Assembly (NCBI GenBank): GCA_964650695.1
Contig: CAZYVA010000023.1
Coordinates: forward strand, 1-21,750
Origin: CAZYVA01 sp964650695
GTDB taxonomy: Bacteria; Bacillota; Clostridia; Lachnospirales; Lachnospiraceae
Length of the DNA stretch: 21,750 bases
Direction of reading: 5' to 3'
Part shown: piece after piece, positions 14,765 to 21,750 of the stretch
Position numbering within the stretch: position 1 is the stretch's first letter
Layout of the letters: every line of letters starts with the position of its first letter
Translations under genes and position numbers: made by a program
The notes under the pieces: generated by a model
The model's database searches: none
What the model saw: only the letters and a program-made list of their open reading frames with translations
What the model was told of the DNA's origin: nothing

Positions 14765-15655
14765 TCAGCCGCTGCTGTTAAGCGGATTTTTCTTTCCGGG
14801 CAGTATCCGGTTATTATACAAAAACATCATCACCGCCATCGCGCAGATAATCAAATACCCCAGCCAGCTAAAGGCGTCCGGGACCTGCCCGAACACAAGG
14901 AACCCCAGCCCCGCCGCAAAAATAATCTGGGAATAATCATAGACGGAGATCTCCTTCGCTGGTGCGTAAAAATAAGCCGCCGTAATAGAAAACTGCCCTC
15001 CTGCCGCAGAGCATCCCGCCAGGAGAAGGCTTGCAAGCTGCCGCCCGCTCATCGGGTGGTAATCGAAAACAAGCCACGGTAAAGTCACCAGGCAGGAAAA
15101 CGCCGAAAAGAAAAACACCACGAACGGGCCTTTCACCCCAAGCTCCCCAAGCTTACGCACCATCGTGTAGGCCGCCCCGGCGCACATGCCGCCCATCAGC
15201 CCTGCCAGGGACGGTATCAGGTCCAGGTTGGAAAAAGTCGGTTTCACTACAAACATACTCCCCACAAAAGCCCCCGCGATAAACAACGCCTGCTGCCACG
15301 CCAGTTTTTCCCCCAAAACCAGGAAGCTGAACACAACCGCGAAAAAAGGGGACATCTTGTTCAGCATGGAAGCGTCCGCCAGCACGAGATGGTCGATCGC
15401 ATAAAAATTACCCAGGATCCCCACCGTGCCAAATACCGAGCGCAAAAGCAGATAGGGCAGGCACTCCTTTTCCAGGCGCAGTGTTTTCCGTTCCTTATAA
15501 AGAAGCGCCGCTGCAAAGATCGCCGCCACAAAATTCCGGAAAAAACTTTTCTGGATGGACGGCAGATCCCCCGACAAACGCACAAACAGATTCATCAAAG
15601 CAAAACAAAACGCCGACAAAACGATACAGGCGATTCCCTTGTGCTGCTGTTTCAT
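14765..15655 (-). CDS. EamA/DMT-family transporter
   Basis: An inner-membrane permease of the drug/metabolite transporter superfamily. From the ATG at 15655 (GAGGGGA about 10 bases upstream) it has 296 residues, the usual length for ten helices arranged as two EamA repeats. The first repeat opens GIACIVLSAFCFALMNLFVR and shows ADASMLNKMSPFFAVVFSFL followed by LGEKL, a typical EamA block. The second repeat has the matching YDYSQIIFAAGLGFLVFGQ. The substrate is unknown; relatives export amino acids, metabolites or nucleotide sugars. It lies 87 bases after polC with no obvious terminator, so it may be read from the polC transcript. The ior promoter follows immediately, so an amino acid or aryl-acid role is conceivable but unproven. 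Confidence 0.88.
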   Translation of the reverse strand: MKQQHKGIACIVLSAFCFALMNLFVRLSGDLPSIQKSFFRNFVAAIFAAALLYKERKTLRLEKECLPYLLLRSVFGTVGILGNFYAIDHLVLADASMLNKMSPFFAVVFSFLVLGEKLAWQQALFIAGAFVGSMFVVKPTFSNLDLIPSLAGLMGGMCAGAAYTMVRKLGELGVKGPFVVFFFSAFSCLVTLPWLVFDYHPMSGRQLASLLLAGCSAAGGQFSITAAYFYAPAKEISVYDYSQIIFAAGLGFLVFGQVPDAFSWLGYLIICAMAVMMFLYNNRILPGKKNPLNSSG

Positions 15656-15742
15656 TTCCAAAGGTCCCCTCTTTCTTCCATATATATCCTGTCTTCCCCA
15701 TTCCCCGTGTGCAGCGCGCCCACTGGCTGGCATACTTATGTG

Positions 15743-18700
15743 TTATTGCGCGGCGGTTTCCAAGTCAAACAAAGACAATTGGTTTGTCTCCGGCAGGCCG
15801 TCAAGCAGGCCCAGCTCCGTCATCTTATCCACGATCGTCTTGCTGGCTTTCGTCCGCTGCCGGAAATCATCCCTTGAAAGATACGGCCCGTCCTTCGCCG
15901 CCTCTGCCATGCCATCCGCCGCCTTTTCCCCCATGCCGTCAATACTGGTAAAGGGCGGCAGAAGCTTCCCGTCCACGATCAAAAATCTCGTTGCCTGCGA
16001 CCGGTAAATATCTATGGGCAGGAACCCATACCCTCTCGCATACATTTCCCGGACAATCTGCATATCCTTCAGGGATGCCTGGTCTTTCTGGGTCCGTTCA
16101 GCCGAATGGCGGTTGTACGCATCGATAGAACGCTGCAGCGCTTCCTTCCCTTGGCACATGGTTTCATAGGAAAACGCATCCGCGCGGATGCCAAAATAGG
16201 CGGCATAGTATGCAAGCGGATAGTGGATCTTACAGTACGCGATCCGGTACGCCATCATGACGTAAGCGGCCGCATGGGCCTTGGGGAACATATACTTGAT
16301 CTTCCCGCACGACGAGATATACCAGTCCGGCACGCCGTGCGCCTCCATATCCTTCTGGAATTTCGGCCACTCCTTGCAGGTTCCTTTTGCCACGGCGCCT
16401 TTACGCACACGTTCCATGATCGTGAAGGACTCCTCGCTGTCCATCCCCTGGCCGATCAGGTAGGTCATGATATCGTCGCGGGTACAGATGGCGGTGGAAA
16501 TCGTTGCCTTTCCACTCCTGATCAGATCCTGCGCATTGTTCAGCCACACGTCCGTCCCATGGGACAGCCCGGAAATCCGGATCAGATCCGATAAATTTTT
16601 CGGCTTCGTGTCACAGACCATCTGGATGACGAAATCTGTCCCAAACTCCGGGATGCCAAGGCATCCGACCGGGCAGCCGCCGATATCCTCCGGCGTGATC
16701 CCCAGGGCGGATGTGTCATGGAAAAGGGACATCACCCCCGCGTCATCCAGCGGGATGTCCGTTGCTACAAATTTATGGTCTGTTTCATTATATTCATTTT
16801 CCATCGCCGGGGAACTGATATATTCCTCCAGCGCCTTGATCATCGTCGGGTCATCGTGCCCCAGGATATCCAGCTTCAATAGGTTGTGGTCAATGGAATG
16901 GTAATCAAAATGGGTTGTGATGATATCGGTGGACATATCATTCGCCGGATGCTGCACGGGTGTAAAGGTATTGATGTCTTCCCCCAGCGGCAGGACAATG
17001 ATCCCGCCGGGATGCTGCCCGGTACTTCTGCGGATGCCGGTACAACCTTGCAGGATACGCTCGATCTCGCATTTGCGCTTGCCTTGCCCGCGTTCCTCAT
17101 AGTAATTTTTTACATACCCATACGCCGTCTTGTCGGCAAGCGTCCCGATCGTCCCGGCGCGGTACGTCTGGCCTGCCCCAAAGATGACCTCCGTATATTT
17201 ATGTGCGCTGCTCTGGTAATCCCCTGAAAAATTCAGGTCAATATCCGGCTCTTTATTTCCCTCGAAGCCAAGGAACGTCTCAAACGGGATATCAAACCCG
17301 TCTTTTACTAAAGGTTCCCCGCATTCCGGGCAGATTTTGTCCGGCATATCCCAGCCGCAGCCACCCGCATACGAACGGACTTCCTCCGAGACAAAATCGC
17401 TGTAGTGGCAGTTTTTGCAGTAATAATGCGGGCTCAACGGATTGACTTCCGTGATGCCTGCCATCGTCGCCACAAAGGACGAGCCGACCGATCCCCGCGA
17501 ACCGACCAGATAACCATCCTCAACCGATTTCCACACCAGTTTCTGGGCGATGATATACATGACCGCAAACCCGTTGGAAATAATCGAATTCAATTCCCGC
17601 TCCAGCCGTTCCGTCACGATCTCCGGCAGATCTTTCCCGTACATCTCATGGGCTTTGCGGTAACAGATTTCCCGGAGCTTCTGGTCGGAATCGGGAATCA
17701 CCGGCGGGCATTTGTCCGGGCGCACCGGGGAAATACGCTCTACCATATCCGCGATCCGGTTGGGGTTTTCCACAACAATCTCGTAAGCCTTCTCCGTGCC
17801 AAGGTACGCAAACTCACGAAGCATCTCCTCTGTCGTATGCAGGAAAAGCGGCGCCTGCTGGTCCGCATCCTGAAATCCTTTCCCTGCCATGATAATCCTG
17901 CGGTACACCTCATCCTCCGGATCCAAAAAATGGACATCGCAGGCCGCCACGACCGGTTTGCCAAGCCGCTCTCCCAAAGCAACGATCTGACGGTTCATCT
18001 CCCGCAGGTCTTCCTCGCTTTCCACCTTGCTGATGTGGCTGTTCTCGATCATAAACCGGTTGTTCCCCAGCGGCTGGATTTCCAGGTAGTCATAAAACCC
18101 GGCGATCTTCGCGATCTGTTCCTCCGGCTTGTCATCCAAAAGCGCCCGGTACAGTTCCCCGGCTTCACAGGCGCTCCCGACAATTAAGCCTTCCCGGTAT
18201 TTCGACAATTCACTTTTCGGGATCCGCGGGCGCTTCGCGTAGTAATCCAGATGGGATTTGGAAACCAGCGTATACAGGTTCGTCCGCCCGACCTGGTTTT
18301 TTGCCAGGATGATCACATGGTAGGTGGGCAGCTTCTTCACGATATCCACGCCCTTCGCACCCAGTTGGTTCAAGGCTGCCAGATCGTGGATCCCGCGTTT
18401 TTCAAGCATCGCGGCAAACTTCACGAATATTTCCGCCGTTGCCCCGGCGTCATCCACGGCGCGGTGATGGTTTTCCAAAGGAATGTGCAAGGCATTCGCC
18501 ACTACATTCAATTTGTACTTTGACAAAGTCGGCAGCAGGATCCGCGCCATCATCAGCGTGTCTACGGAAGTAAATGCCTTTTCGATCCCCTGGTACCTGC
18601 AGTTCTGCTCAATGAACCCTACGTCAAAGCCCGCATTGTGCGCGGCCAGGACCGCATCCCCTACAAACTCCAGGAACTGTGGGAGCGCTGTCCCGATCTC

Positions 18701-20188
18701 CGGCGCATCCATCACCATTGCGTCCGTGATACCCGTCAGTTGGCTGATCCGGAACGGAATCGGGATCTTTGGGTTGACAAAGCTGCTGAATTTTTCCGTG
18801 ATCTTTCCATGCTCTATTTTTACAGCGCCAATCTCGATAATTTTATCCTTTATAGGGCTGAACCCCGTCGTTTCCAGGTCAAACACGACAAACGTATCCG
18901 AAAAGGTCTGTCCCTTCTCTTTGGCCGCCACATCCCGCAGATCGTCCACCAGATAGCCTTCCACGCCGTAAATCACTTTAAACGGGTCGTCTGCAGGAAG
19001 TTTCTGCATAAAATGGTGCGCCTCGGTAAACCCTTGCACAACACCGTGATCTGTAATGGCGATCGCCGGATGCCCCCAGTCATGGGCGCGTTTCAGGATA
19101 TCCTCCACCTTGGATACCCCATCCATATCACTCATTTTTGTGTGGCAGTGGAGCTCCACGCGCTTACGCGGCGCGGTGTCCTTGCGGATCTCAGTGAAAT
19201 CCGCTATCCTCCGGATCCCTGTGACAGATCCAACCGTCAGTTCCCCGTCAAATTTATCGATTGTGGTGACGCCCTTTACTTTTACAAACATCCCATCCTG
19301 CAGCCGTCCAAGCAGCCCGGCAAGCTGTCCGTTGCGGATAAACATCTTTACCATGATCGTGTCAGTAAAATCTGTGACCGCAAAATTCAGAATGGTTTTT
19401 TCATCCCGGATCTCCCGTGTATCGAGACGGATGATCTTCCCACGGAACGTGATCTCCCCCATCTCCCGCGTAACATCCTTGAGTTGGATCGGGGCGTCAT
19501 TAAAATTCCGCCCATATATGAAATCCGGATCTTTTTCCGCGTCAAAGGCTGTTTTTGAAGGACGTTTCCGGGGTGCGCCGGCGTCTGTACCCTGGCCCCT
19601 GTCCTGCCCGGCGGCCCCGCCTTGCAGGATCGCATCCACTTCCTGCCTGAGCTTCCTTCCATGGTCGTTCCGTTTGCTTTCCGCACAATGCCTGAGAAGG
19701 ACCCTCACCTCTATTTTTTTGCCAAACCGCTCCAGAAAAATACGTTTGAAAAACCGGATGATGTCTTTCCTCCTCCCGTGGACGACAACCGTATCCTCCA
19801 GTTCCAGGCATAAAATATCATCCTCCTCAAACCGCCATTTGGCTTTCGCGAGTATATTACGATCGACCATGCTGGTTTCACCCAGCTCCATAAGAAGGCT
19901 GTCCCTATATTCCTGCAGCAGGTTCTGCGGGGTATACTGCCCGGATAACTCATAAGCCTCCACCAGTGAAACAGAAAGGCGGTTTCGCCCAAACAATTGT
20001 GACTTGACGGCCTTCTCCGCCTCCAGGATGTCCGGTCTTTGGATCAGGTGGGCGCTCCGGATATGCACACGGATAAAATCACGGCGGCTGTTCGTCGCAA
20101 CCTTTGTCACTTCCACGTCCTGGAACATCATCCGCGTTTTTTCATTCAATTTTAATGTCGGGAACACTTCAAAAAAAGCCTTGCTCAT
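15743..20188 (-). CDS. polC: DNA polymerase III, PolC-type alpha subunit
   Basis: The main replicative DNA polymerase of Firmicutes, with built-in 3'-5' proofreading. Its 1481 residues match the family. Domains in order: an N-terminal region (1-220) with a low-complexity linker near 190-215; an OB-fold (about 240-330); the first PHP segment with HCHTKMSDMDG (347-357) and ITDHGVVQGF; a DEDDh exonuclease inserted in the PHP (FVVFDLETTGFSP from 433; AAHNAGFDVGF near 515; HHRAVDDAGAT near 574); the polymerase core with GSRGSVGSS (896-904); a four-cysteine zinc element (Cys924, 927, 953, 956); the palm carboxylates in PDIDLNFSGD (981-990); and DILGHDDPT (1107-1115). Uninterrupted. It starts 48 bases after ispG, so co-transcription is likely. 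Confidence 0.98.
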   Translation of the reverse strand: MSKAFFEVFPTLKLNEKTRMMFQDVEVTKVATNSRRDFIRVHIRSAHLIQRPDILEAEKAVKSQLFGRNRLSVSLVEAYELSGQYTPQNLLQEYRDSLLMELGETSMVDRNILAKAKWRFEEDDILCLELEDTVVVHGRRKDIIRFFKRIFLERFGKKIEVRVLLRHCAESKRNDHGRKLRQEVDAILQGGAAGQDRGQGTDAGAPRKRPSKTAFDAEKDPDFIYGRNFNDAPIQLKDVTREMGEITFRGKIIRLDTREIRDEKTILNFAVTDFTDTIMVKMFIRNGQLAGLLGRLQDGMFVKVKGVTTIDKFDGELTVGSVTGIRRIADFTEIRKDTAPRKRVELHCHTKMSDMDGVSKVEDILKRAHDWGHPAIAITDHGVVQGFTEAHHFMQKLPADDPFKVIYGVEGYLVDDLRDVAAKEKGQTFSDTFVVFDLETTGFSPIKDKIIEIGAVKIEHGKITEKFSSFVNPKIPIPFRISQLTGITDAMVMDAPEIGTALPQFLEFVGDAVLAAHNAGFDVGFIEQNCRYQGIEKAFTSVDTLMMARILLPTLSKYKLNVVANALHIPLENHHRAVDDAGATAEIFVKFAAMLEKRGIHDLAALNQLGAKGVDIVKKLPTYHVIILAKNQVGRTNLYTLVSKSHLDYYAKRPRIPKSELSKYREGLIVGSACEAGELYRALLDDKPEEQIAKIAGFYDYLEIQPLGNNRFMIENSHISKVESEEDLREMNRQIVALGERLGKPVVAACDVHFLDPEDEVYRRIIMAGKGFQDADQQAPLFLHTTEEMLREFAYLGTEKAYEIVVENPNRIADMVERISPVRPDKCPPVIPDSDQKLREICYRKAHEMYGKDLPEIVTERLERELNSIISNGFAVMYIIAQKLVWKSVEDGYLVGSRGSVGSSFVATMAGITEVNPLSPHYYCKNCHYSDFVSEEVRSYAGGCGWDMPDKICPECGEPLVKDGFDIPFETFLGFEGNKEPDIDLNFSGDYQSSAHKYTEVIFGAGQTYRAGTIGTLADKTAYGYVKNYYEERGQGKRKCEIERILQGCTGIRRSTGQHPGGIIVLPLGEDINTFTPVQHPANDMSTDIITTHFDYHSIDHNLLKLDILGHDDPTMIKALEEYISSPAMENEYNETDHKFVATDIPLDDAGVMSLFHDTSALGITPEDIGGCPVGCLGIPEFGTDFVIQMVCDTKPKNLSDLIRISGLSHGTDVWLNNAQDLIRSGKATISTAICTRDDIMTYLIGQGMDSEESFTIMERVRKGAVAKGTCKEWPKFQKDMEAHGVPDWYISSCGKIKYMFPKAHAAAYVMMAYRIAYCKIHYPLAYYAAYFGIRADAFSYETMCQGKEALQRSIDAYNRHSAERTQKDQASLKDMQIVREMYARGYGFLPIDIYRSQATRFLIVDGKLLPPFTSIDGMGEKAADGMAEAAKDGPYLSRDDFRQRTKASKTIVDKMTELGLLDGLPETNQLSLFDLETAAQ

Positions 20189-20236
20189 TTTTTGACCTTC
20201 TTACCGTTCATATCCACCGAAAACCAGTCGATCCCT

Positions 20237-21289
20237 CTACTCCCAGTTCAAAAGCTCCTGCCGCAATGCATCCAACAGCTTTTCCTCTTTTACCTTCCGT
20301 AGGACCTTCCCTTTTTTTATCAGCAGTCCCTCCGATACACCCCCGGCGATGCCGATATCTGCTTCCCTTGCCTCTCCGGGCCCATTCACTACGCAGCCCA
20401 TCACCGCCACCTTTAAATCAAGAGGGATATCCGCTGTCATCGCTTCCACTTTGTCCGCCAGCCCAATCAGGTCGATCTGCGTCCGCCCGCAGGTCGGGCA
20501 GGACACTACCTCAATCCCGCCTTTGCGCAGCCCCAGTGTGCGCAAGAGCAATTTTGCGGTTTGGACCTCTTTGACTGGATCCCCCGTCAAAGACACCCGG
20601 ATTGTATCGCCGATCCCCTGGTATAAAAGGATCCCCAGACCTGCCGAGGATTTGATGCTGCCGGAAAACGGCGTCCCGGATTCCGTGATCCCCACATGGA
20701 GCGGGTAAGGGCATTTTGGGGCAATCTCTTCATGGGCTTTTATACACATCATCACATCCGAGGATTTCATGCTGACCACCAGGTTCGCGTATCCCATCCT
20801 CTCAATCATATGCACCTGGTGAAGCGCGCTCTCCACCAGCCCTTCCGCTGTCACGCCTCCATATTTTTCCACCAGCTCTTTCTCCAGCGAACCGCTGTTC
20901 ACCCCTACCCGGATGGGAACATGGTGTTCCTTCGCGCAGTCCACCACTGTGCGTACTTTGCCCTCGTCACCGATATTCCCCGGATTGATACGGATTTTAT
21001 CGGCACCGTTTTCCATTGCCGCAACCGCCAGACGGTAATCAAAATGGATATCCGCCACCAAAGGAATATGGATTTCCTTCCTGATCTCCGCCAACGCTTT
21101 TGCAGCCTCCATCGTCGGGACCGCGCATCGGATGATCTCACAGCCCGCCTTTTCCAGCGCATGGATCTGAGCGATGGTCGATGGTATATCCTCCGTCTTT
21201 GTGTTTGTCATAGACTGGATGGCAATCGGATTGCCGCCCCCTATTTTGACCTTGCCGATCTGGATCTCTTTCGTTTGTTGTCTGTACAT
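20237..21289 (-). CDS. ispG: 4-hydroxy-3-methylbut-2-enyl diphosphate synthase (IspG/GcpE)
   Basis: An iron-sulfur enzyme of the MEP isoprenoid pathway: reduces 2-C-methylerythritol 2,4-cyclodiphosphate to HMBPP, with flavodoxin or ferredoxin as donor. The 350 residues match the short bacterial form. An N-terminal TIM barrel starts with KIGGGNPIAIQSMTNTKTED and includes PLVADIHFDYRLA and KIRINPGNIG. The C-terminal reductase-like domain has the cluster cysteines in SCPTCGRT and GCVVNGPGEAREADIG. The start at 21289 follows AGGAGG by 8 bases. In many Firmicutes the order is dxr-rseP-ispG-polC; here the gene just upstream ends in a Gly/Ser tail I cannot identify, so the upper part of that synteny is unconfirmed. 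Confidence 0.97.
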   Translation of the reverse strand: MYRQQTKEIQIGKVKIGGGNPIAIQSMTNTKTEDIPSTIAQIHALEKAGCEIIRCAVPTMEAAKALAEIRKEIHIPLVADIHFDYRLAVAAMENGADKIRINPGNIGDEGKVRTVVDCAKEHHVPIRVGVNSGSLEKELVEKYGGVTAEGLVESALHQVHMIERMGYANLVVSMKSSDVMMCIKAHEEIAPKCPYPLHVGITESGTPFSGSIKSSAGLGILLYQGIGDTIRVSLTGDPVKEVQTAKLLLRTLGLRKGGIEVVSCPTCGRTQIDLIGLADKVEAMTADIPLDLKVAVMGCVVNGPGEAREADIGIAGGVSEGLLIKKGKVLRKVKEEKLLDALRQELLNWE

Positions 21290-21545
21290 GGTTTTTCCTC
21301 CTGCGCTACCAAGACGGCCTGGCGCTTACGGCTGTCCATAAATTCTGCCACGGGCATAAAAGTACCCCTTTCCGATAAGCGTTTCCGCGCCAAAGGAACT
21401 GTAAGCTTATCCGTTCCTTCGGTTTTTACCGGAAAGGAGCCATTGCACCAAAACACATTTCCCATTCGCCGTTTAAAACGGCTTCAAAGCAGGCAGCGCT
21501 TAAGGAACCGTACATCCATCGCCCGAATGCTTCAAGTTGTCATCT
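21290..21545 (-). promoter_or_regulatory. Structured gap upstream of ispG
   Basis: 256 bases with no credible gene. On the plus strand CCTTTCCG (21367-21374) faces CGGAAAGG (21430-21437). Inside that pair GATAAGC (21374-21380) faces GCTTATC (21405-21411). A local hairpin, CGGT-TTTT-ACCG (21420-21431), competes with the outer pair. A further palindrome (GCCGTTT with AAACGGC, near 21471-21485) lies nearer the upstream gene. No clear promoter or U-tract was found. Confidence 0.4.
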
Positions 21546-21750
21546 CTATTCGCTGTTTCCCGCGCTTGTACCGCTTTCTTCGTATTCGGCGCCGGTCTCT
21601 CCGCCTGAACTTTCACTGCCGCTGCTGCCGCCCGAACCATCGCCGCCACTGCTGCCGCCCGAACTATCGCTGCCGCTGCTGCCGCCCGAACTATCGCCTG
21701 TATTTGAGCCGCTGCCGCCCGAACTATCGCCTGTATTTGAGCCGCTGCCG
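21546..21750 (-). CDS. C-terminal end of an unidentified Gly/Ser-repeat protein (partial)
   Basis: On the minus strand an open frame enters from beyond the window and ends at TAG (21546-21548), giving 67 visible residues. They consist of repeats of the type GSNTGDSSGGS (11 residues, twice), then 9-residue variants (SGSDSSGGS, SGGDGSGGS, SGSESSGGE), and end ETGAEYEESGTSAGNSE. The tail is Gly/Ser-rich with scattered acidic residues and no hydrophobic anchor or sorting signal at the end. The frame stays open and in phase through all repeats, which favours real coding. The N-terminal domains are out of view. By synteny it could be an extended RseP or another envelope protein, but nothing visible proves it. 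Confidence 0.6.
   Translation of the reverse strand, partial: GSGSNTGDSSGGSGSNTGDSSGGSSGSDSSGGSSGGDGSGGSSGSESSGGETGAEYEESGTSAGNSE
21601..21750. repeat. Tandem repeats, 27- and 33-base units
   Basis: Two perfect 33-base copies (21678-21710 and 21711-21743), with a third beginning at 21744 and leaving the window. Before them are two near-identical 27-base copies (21621-21647 and 21648-21674) and a decayed one (21601-21620). Both unit lengths are multiples of three, keeping the coding frame. Confidence 0.9.

Noticed and set aside
18638..19558. 306-codon plus-strand open frame inside polC
   Set aside because: Antisense to the intact exonuclease/PHP region of polC; no ribosome site or domain.
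21241..21465. 74-codon minus-strand frame overlapping the ispG start
   Set aside because: Overlaps ispG by 49 bases in another frame, is Lys/Arg-rich without motifs, and spans the inverted repeats; judged spurious.
21601..21750. CRISPR-like array
   Set aside because: Repeats are directly adjacent with no unique spacers and keep a coding frame, so they are coding tandem repeats.

Overview
The window looks like the chromosome of a fermentative, low-oxygen Firmicute (Bacillota, class Clostridia; Lachnospiraceae-like is my best guess). The grounds are a PolC-type replicative polymerase, the tig-clpP-clpX-lon order, a CarD-type regulator, a DUF975 membrane protein, an Enzyme I with an NSHT phospho-histidine motif, and a ferredoxin-linked indolepyruvate oxidoreductase operon. 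Eighteen protein genes are supported. All but one (a cold-shock gene) lie on the minus strand, so the biological reading order runs from high to low coordinates. Most of the window is mid-to-high-50s % GC by hand counts. No RNA gene, insertion sequence, phage gene or CRISPR array was seen.

In reading order: the 3' end of an unidentified Gly/Ser-repeat protein (window edge); a structured 256-base gap; ispG and polC (isoprenoid precursor synthesis and replication, a common Firmicute pairing) followed by an EamA-type transporter; an iorA-iorB-paaK-ACT operon with its own extended -10 promoter, which should oxidise aryl pyruvates to aryl-acetyl-CoA and interconvert these with the free acids; a bidirectional terminator; a plus-strand csp gene; then, divergent from csp, ptsI and a DUF975 gene. 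Next come a leader with a short ORF, carD and a fructokinase-like kinase; a lone ABC-type substrate-binding lipoprotein; and the protein quality-control block tig, clpP, clpX and lon (lon is cut by the window start).

This is mostly a core-genome region, and I found no convincing wholly new system. The most unusual observations are: a sharp drop in base composition inside the 3' end of clpX that continues through lon (a possible recombination or assembly join); perfect 33-base tandem repeats encoding a Gly/Ser tail at the right edge; divergent csp and ptsI promoters whose -35 boxes overlap; an orphan substrate-binding lipoprotein with an inverted repeat at its putative promoter; and several structured leaders (tig, carD, ispG, ptsI) that could be regulatory.
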